Source: an uncultured bacterium
GTDB lineage: Bacteria; Oederibacteriota; PGYV01; CAILUR01
NCBI GenBank assembly: GCA_903837445.1
Contig: CAILUR010000170.1
Span: forward strand, 1 to 20,595
Direction of reading: 5' to 3'
Length of the DNA stretch: 20,595 nucleotides
Program-made: the position numbers and the translations under genes
Notes under the pieces: generated by a model
What the model was told of the DNA's origin: nothing
Database searches by the model: none
What the model saw: only the letters and a program-made list of their open reading frames with translations
Shown: positions 1-7,248 of the stretch, in pieces
How the letters are laid out: every line of letters starts with the position of its first letter
Position numbering within the stretch: the stretch's first letter is position 1

Positions 1-1841
1 ATCACCTCAATACTTTTTCCTGAAACATCTCTAATTTCAATGTCCACTTTTTTTACATTGACAGCCAATTGATAAGTAATTTTAATATATGAAGCACTGA
101 TAGTCGGATATACTTTGACAAATTTCTCATCCAGTGCCACTCCCTTATAATCAATATCAATATCATATTCCAACACATCGCTTTTATTCCCAGCAACATC
201 AAGGGCACACGCTCTAAAAAACCAGATCCCATTTTCAAGTGAATTTATTTTTATGTTCCCGTCCACCGAAGCAATTATATCTCCTGGGGCATTTGGCGTT
301 TTTCCAATAGCAAATGTATATCCGGCAACTCCCGAAACATTTTGTGTGTTTTCAGTTGAGTCCACCGAAGCTAATTTTATGGAAAAATTATTTGATGCAG
401 TTTTTTCATATTCTATATGGCTGGCTGTCTGTTTGACTGGTTTCCCAGGAGGAATTAAATCTACATAAAACTTATATACACTTTCTTCGCTGTGCAGGTT
501 ATCGTTTGCCGCATCTGCGACAGCAATCAGTTTAAAAGTATTTTCTCCTTCTACAGTATTAGTCACACTCACGGTAGCCGCTGTAATGGTTGCTGGCAAA
601 TATCCCGAATTATTAAAGTTCATAAAGTAGCCATTTACCGTCACGCCATTTGCTTCCGCTCCTGTCCACGAGAAGACAGCATTTTTTGTATTTGACCAAG
701 CATTTTCAGGATTTGTCGTTGATATTATTTTTGGTTTTATCGGTGGCAAAGCTGGGTATTCAATTTCAACTTTTTGAAGTTCAGGAGAGTAATTATAGTC
801 ATCAGTCAACAGTTCAGCCTTAAACCTGACATATTGGCGTTTTGTTGCAGTGATAGTACTTCCATTGTTATTAGTATAGGCACTCCCCCACCCATCCGGC
901 CAGTTTACTCCGTCATTAGAGGTCTGCACATAAAGTTTTATTTGCGGATTTCCATACAGAGGCATATTTTGAGCCCACCTTATAGTCCCATTCCCTGCTG
1001 GTATTCCACCGAGTGTTTCTACTGGGCCGACAATTTCGCCAGCAGTAAAAGTTTTAGCTCCATAGTAAATAAAATTATCTACTTTCATATATGTGTCTTT
1101 CGCAGTCGTACTTTTGCAATAAAATCCCAAATACGCATTTTTATATTTTATTCCAGTATATGTGTTGCCCAAAATCCATTGCATTGCCAATCCTGTTTGA
1201 TAATACACTTTTATCTCATTACCATAAATAGCATTATACTTATTCGAAATTTTGAATCTCATATTTTGCCCAGTAGAATAATTATTTATCACATGATTTG
1301 TCGATATTCCAGCCACATTTTCCCAACTATTCACTTTGTTAAGCGGATTCCACTCAATAATGATTGCGTTATCTGAGTCCTCTCTTAAGAAAAAACCTTG
1401 ATACTCACACTGATAAATCCAGCTCGAGGCGCGTACCATAGTGCCTTCCGCTTCAAAATCATCTTTCATATCCACTTGCTGATATATTTTCAAAGCTGTA
1501 TCTTTAGTGTTCCACCATTCAGTTAAAGGCTGAGTGTTAGGCACCGGTGACACTACTACTGTCAGGCTCCCTGGATTTAATGTAAACGAATAATAGCCTC
1601 TATCATAATCCTTCCTATTTCCATTGTCCCATGTCCATTTAGAATTCAATGGGGTTGCATTAAAATTATCATCTATAATTTTCAAGATTGTTACAGCAGT
1701 GGAATTTCCGTTTGAATCGCAGTGAGTCAAAATACATCTGTTCCAATCTTTTTGGTTTTCATAGGAGATAATTGCGGTAGCTTCCAACACAGCTGAAAAT
1801 AAAAATAATAAAAAAATACTAAAAATACAAATTTTTTTCAT
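1..1841 (-). CDS. Secreted modular protein with lectin-like and Ig-like domains (3' end beyond window)
   Basis: The frame is open for 613 codons from ATG at 1841 to the left edge, with no stop. An AAGGGG ribosome site lies just upstream of the start. Residues 1-23 form a signal peptide (basic start, Leu/Phe-rich core, cleavage after ATA). Residues about 57-265 look like a DUF1349/concanavalin-type beta-sandwich, starting at DDNFNATPLNSKWTW. Residues about 270-355 form a beta-rich module with 'TSNDGVNWP'. Two Ig/FN3-like modules follow (about 360-555), joined by a 'DLIPPGKP' linker and ending in an 'RACALDVAGNKS' motif common in such repeats. The last visible part (about 575-613) has a 'VYPTISASYIKITYQL' and 'IRDVSGK' pattern like FlgD-type Ig or C-terminal sorting domains. 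No catalytic domain is visible. A cell-surface or extracellular glycan-binding role is inferred. It has its own promoter at 1886-1914. Confidence 0.8.
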   Translation of the reverse strand, partial: MKKICIFSIFLLFLFSAVLEATAIISYENQKDWNRCILTHCDSNGNSTAVTILKIIDDNFNATPLNSKWTWDNGNRKDYDRGYYSFTLNPGSLTVVVSPVPNTQPLTEWWNTKDTALKIYQQVDMKDDFEAEGTMVRASSWIYQCEYQGFFLREDSDNAIIIEWNPLNKVNSWENVAGISTNHVINNYSTGQNMRFKISNKYNAIYGNEIKVYYQTGLAMQWILGNTYTGIKYKNAYLGFYCKSTTAKDTYMKVDNFIYYGAKTFTAGEIVGPVETLGGIPAGNGTIRWAQNMPLYGNPQIKLYVQTSNDGVNWPDGWGSAYTNNNGSTITATKRQYVRFKAELLTDDYNYSPELQKVEIEYPALPPIKPKIISTTNPENAWSNTKNAVFSWTGAEANGVTVNGYFMNFNNSGYLPATITAATVSVTNTVEGENTFKLIAVADAANDNLHSEESVYKFYVDLIPPGKPVKQTASHIEYEKTASNNFSIKLASVDSTENTQNVSGVAGYTFAIGKTPNAPGDIIASVDGNIKINSLENGIWFFRACALDVAGNKSDVLEYDIDIDYKGVALDEKFVKVYPTISASYIKITYQLAVNVKKVDIEIRDVSGKSIEV

Positions 1842-1885
1842 AATACCCCTTTTTGTGTTAATTGATTTTCCTTATATTGGGGAGA

Positions 1886-1914
1886 ATTATATAGAATTAT
1901 ATTAGATCAGTCAA
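1886..1914 (-). promoter_or_regulatory. Sigma-70-type promoter for the secreted protein
   Basis: On the minus strand, TTGACT (1909-1914) is followed by a 17-bp spacer and a perfect TATAAT (1886-1891). The predicted start of transcription is near 1879, giving a leader of about 38 nt before the ATG at 1841. It lies back to back with the promoter of the acyl-CoA synthetase. Confidence 0.7.
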
Positions 1915-1929
1915 CAATAAAATATTAAT

Positions 1930-1958
1930 TTTACAATCATATTTGTTTCTGTTATTAT
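1930..1958 (+). promoter_or_regulatory. Sigma-70-type promoter for the acyl-CoA synthetase
   Basis: TTTACA (1930-1935), a 17-bp spacer and TATTAT (1953-1958) lie about 50 bp upstream of the ATG at 2007. The predicted leader is about 42 nt. The region is very AT-rich, so some chance matching is possible, but spacing and position both fit. Confidence 0.6.
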
Positions 1959-2006
1959 GCCTTAACACTTAAGTTTAGGCCTTTTTTAGAATCCAAGGAG
2001 CCCTGA

Positions 2007-3932
2007 ATGAATCATTTGTCTAAATACAACACGCTTTGCGAACTGCCTAAAAGAAACGCTGAACTATTTCCCAACAGAGTTTCGCACAAGTTTAGAACCC
2101 CTTCTGGTTTTGTTCAAAAGACATGTGCTGTTTTTTATACTGAACTTCAGGCGCTGGCTTGCGGGTTCCGGTCTTTGGGAGTGCAAAAAAATACGCATAT
2201 CTCGTTTTTCTGTGATAACCGCTACGAGTGGGCGCTTACCGATTATGCCTTAATGTGTTGTGGCGCCGTCTCTGTCCCGCGCGGTTCTGACACCACTCCA
2301 AAAGAACAAAAATTTATCTATACCCACTCCGACTCAGCCTTTCTTATTATGGAAGATCTTCCTCGCCTCAAAGAGTTTTTAAAGGAAATTTCTGTTGCAG
2401 AGACCACTCCCATAAATAAAATATTTTTAATCGATAAGACCGGAGATTTTTCAGACATAGATAAAACCTTTTCAGAAAAAATAGTTTTTTTTGAGACCTT
2501 GTTTTCCGAAGGAAATGCTGTTTTAAATGCCTCCCCTGCGGTTTTTGATAAAATGGTGGCAGAGACAAGCAAGCAAGATATTGCTGTCATAATCTACACT
2601 TCCGGCACCTCAGGTAATCCCAGAGGGGTTATGCTCACCCACGCCAATTTTCTACATAATGTTAAAAATGTCTCTCAGCGCCTTGAAGTCAACATTGATA
2701 ACCCTGAAAAGGCCATTTGTATCCTTCCCAGCTGGCATGTCTATGAAAGAGTGGTGGAGTATTGTGCCACGGCTTATGCGGTCTGCCTTTTCTATTCAGA
2801 CATAAAACACCTTCAGGAAGACCTTGTAAATGAAAACCCTGAGATTTTTGCTTCTGTCCCTCGCCTTTGGGAATTGTTTTATAACAAAATCCAGACCACT
2901 CTGGACACTACTTCCGCTATAAAAAGGCTTATCTTTTCTTTTTTTGTTTTTGTAAGTCAAACCCGCCTCATAGCATTTAACAAAGTAAACAAACATTTCA
3001 TTTTGTATAAAAACAAAACCTTTCTTCAGGAATTATTTTATATGATAATAAACAGACTTATTTTATTTTTTATTCATCCTCTGTATCTCGCATCTATTCC
3101 TGTCTTTAAACCAGTCCGTGCTATTTTTGGAAACAAGTTGCGAGCTTCTTTTTCTGGTGGAGGGTCTCTCCCTCCTTATATTGACCTCTTTTTCAACAGC
3201 ATTGGCGTCACCTTAGTAAATGCCTATGGTATGACAGAGACTTCTCCCGGGACAATCACTCGTATGTTAGGTCATAATACCCTCGGCGCCATAGGCGTGC
3301 CTATTGGCGAAACAGAAATAAAAATTTTAAATGATACCCATTTTCCTGTCACGCCTGGTGAGAAAGGCATTATTTTTGTTCGCGGTGGTCAAGTAATGCT
3401 GGGCTACTATAAAAATCCTGAAGCCACAAAAGAAATTTTATCCCCAGATGGTTGGCTCAACACTGGAGATGTCGGCACCTTTAGCACAAATGGAGACATT
3501 ATAATGACAGGGCGTGCCAAAAGCACAATAGTACTACTCGGAGGAGAAAACGCTGAACCAGAACCGATAGAAGAAAAACTAAAAGAATCTAATCTCATAG
3601 ACCATGCCGTGGTTGTAGGTCAGGATAAAAAAGGGTTGACTGCCATTATAGCCGGTAATGAAGACAAATTAAAACATTTAGCAAAAAAACTTAAAATCTC
3701 GTTTGAGGACCTTATGTCAAAAGGAGAAGATATAATTAAGCACAACGCTATTTTAAAAGAATATAAAAAAGAAATAAGAAAACATATAAATAAAGAAAAT
3801 GGATTTAAACCCTCGGAACATATAATAAGTTTTGTCCTGTTAAAAAAGAGATTTACCATAGGTGATGAACTGACTCAGACCCTCAAAGTGAAAAGACGAC
3901 ATGTGGAGAACAAATACAAACATTTATTATAA
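2007..3932 (+). CDS. Long-chain fatty acid--CoA ligase (AMP-forming)
   Basis: This enzyme activates fatty acids with ATP through an acyl-adenylate and transfers the acyl group to CoA. The 641-aa length fits the FadD15/long-chain synthetase (COG1022) branch. ANL-superfamily motifs appear in order: the P-loop 'YTSGTSGNPRG' (about residue 196-206), the linker region 'SVPRLWELFYNK', 'NAYGMTETSP' (about 405-414), 'TGD' at 486-488, 'GRAKSTIVLLGGENAEPEPIE', and a C-terminal Lys-rich 'TQTLKVKRR' that would hold the catalytic lysine. AAGGAG at 1995-2000 sits 6 nt before the ATG, so the start is secure. It is the only plus-strand gene here and appears monocistronic. Substrate chain length cannot be read from the sequence. 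It probably acts at the inner face of the membrane, feeding beta-oxidation or phospholipid synthesis. Confidence 0.93.
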   Translation: MNHLSKYNTLCELPKRNAELFPNRVSHKFRTPSGFVQKTCAVFYTELQALACGFRSLGVQKNTHISFFCDNRYEWALTDYALMCCGAVSVPRGSDTTPKEQKFIYTHSDSAFLIMEDLPRLKEFLKEISVAETTPINKIFLIDKTGDFSDIDKTFSEKIVFFETLFSEGNAVLNASPAVFDKMVAETSKQDIAVIIYTSGTSGNPRGVMLTHANFLHNVKNVSQRLEVNIDNPEKAICILPSWHVYERVVEYCATAYAVCLFYSDIKHLQEDLVNENPEIFASVPRLWELFYNKIQTTLDTTSAIKRLIFSFFVFVSQTRLIAFNKVNKHFILYKNKTFLQELFYMIINRLILFFIHPLYLASIPVFKPVRAIFGNKLRASFSGGGSLPPYIDLFFNSIGVTLVNAYGMTETSPGTITRMLGHNTLGAIGVPIGETEIKILNDTHFPVTPGEKGIIFVRGGQVMLGYYKNPEATKEILSPDGWLNTGDVGTFSTNGDIIMTGRAKSTIVLLGGENAEPEPIEEKLKESNLIDHAVVVGQDKKGLTAIIAGNEDKLKHLAKKLKISFEDLMSKGEDIIKHNAILKEYKKEIRKHINKENGFKPSEHIISFVLLKKRFTIGDELTQTLKVKRRHVENKYKHLL

Positions 3933-3941
3933 GTTTAGCCC

Positions 3942-4040
3942 TTATTTAAAACTTACGAAATGCCCCAACCAAAACATAAAAGGCACCATAAGCAAATGTA
4001 ATACCCACCACAAAGGTTTATATAATTTAAATTTGTCCAT
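3942..4040 (-). CDS. 32-aa single-helix membrane microprotein
   Basis: This small frame is ATG at 4040 to TAA at 3942. The peptide begins MDKFKLYKPLWWVLHLL, continues through a hydrophobic, Trp/Phe/Met-rich helix and ends GHFVSFK: one transmembrane segment with basic ends. A strong GGAGG site lies 6 nt before the ATG. It overlaps the stop codon of the upstream membrane protein (frame gap 3 nt), so the two are probably translationally coupled. The stop lies 9 bp from the convergent acyl-CoA synthetase stop. Function is unknown. A partner or subunit role with the upstream five-helix protein is an inference from coupling. Standard gene callers with a 90-aa or 60-aa cutoff would miss it. Confidence 0.65.
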   Translation of the reverse strand: MDKFKLYKPLWWVLHLLMVPFMFWLGHFVSFK

Positions 4041-4043
4041 TTG

Positions 4044-4505
4044 TTACCTCCACAAAAGATTGCCGAGCAAGTATACCAATGAAAGCGTAAAAAGATGTAC
4101 CATCCAAAAACCCATATTTGGATATCTTATCACTCGCCAGCCAATTACTTTTGTCTCTGGGGCTTCTAAATTGTGAATCTCCATATTGAAAATTACATAC
4201 CCTATAAGAAACTTACCTATAAGTATAAAAATCACATTTGTCAGTGCGTGCTCTACCAGTGAATAATGCACCATTGTGATTATCCCAATTATAGTGGTAA
4301 AGCCGTTAATGATATAAGCGAGATGTAGAGTTTTTCTAAAGGAAAAAAGGATTGGAAGCAGAATCACGCTCAATATCGCAGATATAAAAGGAATCCAGCC
4401 ATAAGCCGCTTTTGCAGGCGAATGATAACTCAAATGCATATAAGCCCCACCCGCAGAAATAAGGACTAAGGCTAAAATCAAAATGTTTTTTAAGTTTCTT
4501 TTCAT
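4044..4505 (-). CDS. Five-helix integral membrane protein of unknown function
   Basis: The 153-aa protein starts at ATG 4505 behind an excellent AAGGAGG site. Hydrophobic segments lie at about residues 7-23, 35-56, 60-83, 87-108 and 131-150. Several polar residues occur in or near the helices (His24, His61, the 'MVHYSLVEHALTN' stretch, 'IGKFLIGY'), which could suggest a redox, ion or cofactor role. No signature motif was recognised and no family is assigned. The loop 'HNLEAPETKVIGWRVIRYPN' between helices 4 and 5 is hydrophilic. It is followed after 3 nt by the 32-aa microprotein. No clear promoter of its own was identified in the 33-nt gap to the 99-aa gene upstream, so it is probably cotranscribed with that gene. 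Confidence 0.8.
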   Translation of the reverse strand: MKRNLKNILILALVLISAGGAYMHLSYHSPAKAAYGWIPFISAILSVILLPILFSFRKTLHLAYIINGFTTIIGIITMVHYSLVEHALTNVIFILIGKFLIGYVIFNMEIHNLEAPETKVIGWRVIRYPNMGFWMVHLFTLSLVYLLGNLLWR

Positions 4506-4538
4506 ATCCCTCCTTATTGTCTATTACCAAATACCCTT

Positions 4539-4838
4539 TTATTCTTTTGTATGAGGTCTTTTGCGATATACAAAAACGCCTATGGCTTTTGCATCGTGAG
4601 AAACTTTTTCCCCATCAAACCCCGACATTAACATTTTGTCCTGTATGCGGGCGGCTTCTATGGCATCTGTGGCAAATTTAAAAAACCAATAATCTGTATC
4701 TTTGTCCACATTGTGTTTTTGAAACATAGCTTTTTTAGGGTCTTCCGCCAAACCAAGATACCATTCTCTATGTTGCCCACCCTTTTTCGCGACATATTCC
4801 CCAATTTTTTCGATAACTTCTTTTTCCACCATACTCAT
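4539..4838 (-). CDS. Conserved-looking small protein, 99 aa, possible GIY-YIG-like fold
   Basis: The frame can be opened further to a TTG at 4874. The ATG at 4838 (MSMVEKEV...) is preferred because a run of seven G lies 7 nt upstream and a promoter lies at 4878-4905, too close to the TTG. The protein is soluble. 'EYVAKKGGQHREWYLGLAED' followed by 'PKKAMFQKHNV' and 'YWFFKFATDAIEAARIQDKM' resembles a family of short conserved bacterial and archaeal proteins whose layout recalls a GIY-YIG-type core (YVAKKGG / WYLGLAEDP). That resemblance is from memory and is tentative. No nuclease activity is claimed. It is probably the first gene of a unit with the membrane protein and microprotein that follow. 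Confidence 0.75.
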   Translation of the reverse strand: MSMVEKEVIEKIGEYVAKKGGQHREWYLGLAEDPKKAMFQKHNVDKDTDYWFFKFATDAIEAARIQDKMLMSGFDGEKVSHDAKAIGVFVYRKRPHTKE

Positions 4839-4877
4839 ATTATGTCCCCCCCAATAATTTATTATGCCTCTCAAATA

Positions 4878-4905
4878 ATTATAACAGATTCTTATGGTGT
4901 CGCAA
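4878..4905 (-). promoter_or_regulatory. Sigma-70-type promoter for the 99-aa gene
   Basis: On the minus strand, TTGCGA (4900-4905) is followed by a 16-bp spacer and a perfect TATAAT (4878-4883). The predicted transcript starts near 4871, about 33 nt before the ATG at 4838. This supports the shorter start for that gene. Confidence 0.6.
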
Positions 4906-4938
4906 GATAAGATTTTTTAGTGGACTTTCAGATATTTT

Positions 4939-5364
4939 TTAAGTTAATACGCGGACTTGCCAATTTTCATCTACCCAAAGTTTTATGATTTTAACCTTGT
5001 ACCCCCATGTCTTTACAAGCCTTACCGAACCTTCTATCTGTTTTAACTGCTTCTTTTTGTTGACTGGATTTCCTGCACAATCAAAATGTCCTGATACTGC
5101 TATTACTTTTGACCTATGCGTGACAATCGATATTTTTACCCTTTTTTTTATAGTTTCCACGACAGCATGATTTATATTTCCATCTAAATATTTTATTGGA
5201 CCGGGTTCTGTAATAATATCCACATAATTTACTTTAAATTTTTCCTTTAAAAAATGCAAAATGGGGGCTTGTATCCTCCCATCCATACAAGAAATTGAAG
5301 TAGCAAATTTCGGCCGTTTTGAAACAGGGATATCATTCAAAGTAATGGGCTTATTCTTTTTCAT
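4939..5364 (-). CDS. Beta-carbonic-anhydrase-like zinc protein
   Basis: The 141-aa protein carries the zinc-site pattern of beta-carbonic anhydrases. Cys26, Asp28 and Arg30 lie in 'SISCMDGRIQ', and His93 and Cys96 in 'VSGHFDCAGNP'. It is short for a classical beta enzyme (about 200 aa) and lacks much of the usual dimer arm. It also has a conserved-looking 'YVDIITEPGPIKYL' segment. It resembles a compact, mostly uncharacterised branch of the family. Reversible CO2 hydration is possible but not shown, and another zinc-dependent role is open. AAGGGG stands upstream of ATG 5364, and a promoter is seen at 5446-5475. The gene appears to be transcribed alone. Confidence 0.8.
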   Translation of the reverse strand: MKKNKPITLNDIPVSKRPKFATSISCMDGRIQAPILHFLKEKFKVNYVDIITEPGPIKYLDGNINHAVVETIKKRVKISIVTHRSKVIAVSGHFDCAGNPVNKKKQLKQIEGSVRLVKTWGYKVKIIKLWVDENWQVRVLT

Positions 5365-5445
5365 TTTTTACCCCTTCCTGTTTTATTTTTCAAGGGTTTT
5401 ACACTTTACTTTACTTATTGATTAAACCTTATTTTTCATATATCC

Positions 5446-5475
5446 ATAATATTATAAGCATATCTGCATTGTCAA
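5446..5475 (-). promoter_or_regulatory. Promoter for the carbonic-anhydrase-like gene
   Basis: On the minus strand a perfect TTGACA (5470-5475) is followed, after an 18-bp spacer, by TATTAT (5446-5451). A TATAAT also occurs in the spacer but only 13 bp from the -35, which is too close. The leader would be about 75 nt. Confidence 0.55.
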
Positions 5476-5493
5476 TATTTAGTTCCCTATTTT

Positions 5494-6183
5494 TTACAAA
5501 TCATATATCAGACATATCCCGAAATTAAACCCGCTCATATCAAAGTTTAAGTCCTTCCCAGAAGCAGTTATTACATTCCCACCTGTTATCGGGGTTGATG
5601 CTTCATTTTCAAAATAGGAAGTATGTTTCATTGCCAACACATTTGAATACCTCAGCCCTGCACTTATGCCTGCAGAAAGGCGTTCTTCAAAAGGGGTACG
5701 CCATAAAACATTTATATCGCCCTCTCCTGTAAAACATCCCCCAGTGGCAATCAAGGCTGCAGTATCAGTATTTTTCTTATACTCCCAAGTGCCCCAAGCA
5801 TATCCCATATATATAGAAGACACTATCGACAAATCCTCAGTAAGCGTGCTTCTATACACAGCGCCTAAAAGTAAAGGGGTTAAAATTAGCGACACTGTAT
5901 AATCAGTATTTTTTCCCGAGGGTATGCCTGTAATATATTCCCCGCGCAACGCTACTGCGAAATCTCTGGTCGTATTAAAGAGTAAATCCCCAGATAAGTT
6001 AAATGCAGTATTTATTTCTTGGATTTTATTTAATTTCGCAAAATCATTATAGTCACTCATACTCAATAAACTATAAGCTGCCTTTAGATTTGCTGACACA
6101 TTCCCTGAAAGGTCATACGCTAAAATACTTTGTCCTATAAGGGTTGCCCCAAAAATAATGCCACATAATAATATTTTTTTCAT
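5494..6183 (-). CDS. Putative outer-membrane beta-barrel protein
   Basis: ATG at 6183 is chosen over upstream in-frame alternatives because AGGAG sits 5 nt before it and a signal peptide (MKKILLCGIIFGATLIGQ..., cleavage after ILA) begins right there. The mature part, about 205 aa, is made of alternating polar/hydrophobic beta-strand-like stretches with Tyr/Trp-rich girdles, such as 'IYMGYAWGTWEY' and 'LSAGISAGLRYSN'. It ends in 'FGICLIYDL', where the penultimate strand fits a barrel. No known porin family could be named. It starts 54 nt after the pit stop, so it may be read from the phosphate-transport promoter at 7927-7954. A role as phosphate porin is only an inference from that position. 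Confidence 0.7.
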   Translation of the reverse strand: MKKILLCGIIFGATLIGQSILAYDLSGNVSANLKAAYSLLSMSDYNDFAKLNKIQEINTAFNLSGDLLFNTTRDFAVALRGEYITGIPSGKNTDYTVSLILTPLLLGAVYRSTLTEDLSIVSSIYMGYAWGTWEYKKNTDTAALIATGGCFTGEGDINVLWRTPFEERLSAGISAGLRYSNVLAMKHTSYFENEASTPITGGNVITASGKDLNFDMSGFNFGICLIYDL

Positions 6184-6237
6184 TTTAGCTCCTGTCATAT
6201 GCGGAACTTCTCCGGGAAAGAATAAATGTTTTTTATA

Positions 6238-6792
6238 TCAGTGAACCAGATTAATTAAATAATAAGAAATGGCGGCAATAAGCGCAGAAAAAGGTATTGT
6301 TAAAACCCAGGCCCATACTATAGTCCCAGCTAGTCCCCATTTTACTGCTGATGCGCGTTTCATAGAACCCACGCCCATAATAGCGCCAGTTATAGTATGT
6401 GTGGTGGACACAGGCACACCCATAGATGATGACACAAAAAGACTTATAGCTGCCGAAGTTTCGGCGCAGAAACCGTCAATAGGTTTTAATTTTGCAACTT
6501 TTTGCCCCATAGTTTTTACTATTCTCCAGCCTCCAAATATGGTCCCGAGAGAAATAGTTCCATAGCAGGCAAGTACCACCCACATTGGAATATTGTCCAC
6601 ATTTGCCACCATTCCAACACTGAACAAAAGGGCTGTGATTATCCCCATTGTTTTTTGTGCATCATTACCGCCGTGTCCCATTGAATAAAAAGCCGCGGAT
6701 ACCAACTGCCCTTTTCTAAATATATGATCCACTTTTAGAGGCGTCGCGCGGCGGAACAAATTATATACAAGCCACGCCAAAAAAAATTCCAA
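6238..6792 (-). CDS. pit: PiT phosphate permease, C-terminal part (frameshifted)
   Basis: This frame continues the PiT inorganic phosphate transporter after the break at 6779-6786. It contains the mid-domain 'FRKGQLVSAAFYSMGHGGND' followed by AQKTMG, and the second signature 'PVSTTHTITGAIMGVG' followed by the last membrane helices. The TTG at 6792 has no ribosome site and lies inside the upstream frame, so independent translation is unlikely. Removing one T from the 8-T run joins both frames into a 329-aa protein, about the usual length of a bacterial PiT without a large cytoplasmic loop. See the N-terminal part for function. Confidence 0.85.
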   Translation of the reverse strand: MEFFLAWLVYNLFRRATPLKVDHIFRKGQLVSAAFYSMGHGGNDAQKTMGIITALLFSVGMVANVDNIPMWVVLACYGTISLGTIFGGWRIVKTMGQKVAKLKPIDGFCAETSAAISLFVSSSMGVPVSTTHTITGAIMGVGSMKRASAVKWGLAGTIVWAWVLTIPFSALIAAISYYLINLVH

Positions 6793-7228
6793 GTATAAAA
6801 CCTGCTACAGGAGAAATTACTATAAAAGCAACTGTTTTTTGAATTCCTGGTATCATAAGGGCTTTCGGTCCTGTCTTTACAAGCGCCGCGCCTATCATAC
6901 CCCCTATCAAAGCGTGTGAGGAAGAAGTGGGAAGGCCTAAATACCAAGTGATAATATTCCAAATACACGCCCCCATAAGCGTGGCAAATATTATCTTTTG
7001 GTCAATTATACCGATATCAATAATTCCCTTGCCTATAGTTTTGGCTACATGATGTCCAAAAAAGAAATATGCCGCAAAATTAAAAACAGCTGCCCATAAG
7101 ACAGCAAGTTTTGGAGATAGCACTCGTGTGGAAACCACGGTTGCAATAGAATTTGCGGAGTCGTGAAACCCATTTAAAAAATCAAAAGACAGCGCCAAAA
7201 TTATTAGTAATATTATACCGAGTGTCAT
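6761..7228 (-). CDS. pit: PiT phosphate permease, N-terminal part (frameshifted)
   Basis: Low-affinity inorganic phosphate transporters of the PiT family carry metal-phosphate across the inner membrane with protons or sodium. This part has the first PiT signature, 'GFHDSANSIATVVSTRVLSP' (about residue 20-39), then several helices and 'PTSSSHALIGGMIGAALV'. It stops early at 6761, after 'FILGIFFGVACI'. ATG 7228 has GGAG 7 nt upstream. It lies 20 nt after the DUF47 gene, a classical pit accessory arrangement. With the frame repaired the product would be full length. As sequenced, the permease is split, so it is either a sequencing or assembly error, a recent loss, or a slippage-dependent gene. 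Confidence 0.88.
   Translation of the reverse strand: MTLGIILLIILALSFDFLNGFHDSANSIATVVSTRVLSPKLAVLWAAVFNFAAYFFFGHHVAKTIGKGIIDIGIIDQKIIFATLMGACIWNIITWYLGLPTSSSHALIGGMIGAALVKTGPKALMIPGIQKTVAFIVISPVAGFILGIFFGVACI
6779..6786. other. 8-base A/T run at the pit frameshift
   Basis: A run of eight A on the plus strand (eight T in the coding sense) lies in the pit gene between codons for 'FILG' and 'AWLVYN'. Seven T would give GGA ATT TTT TTG GCG TGG, i.e. GIFLAW, and restore the frame. Confidence 0.85.
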
Positions 7229-7248
7229 TGTTTTCTCCGGTTTTTAAT

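Noticed and set aside
774..1376. Plus-strand open frame of 200 codons
   Set aside because: It runs antisense to the secreted protein, which has a signal peptide, a ribosome site, a promoter and domain logic; the plus frame has none.
3931..3954. AAGTTT ... AAACTT inverted repeat after the acyl-CoA synthetase
   Set aside because: Only 6-bp AT-rich arms with no U-run; too weak to call a terminator, and chance is likely at this base composition.
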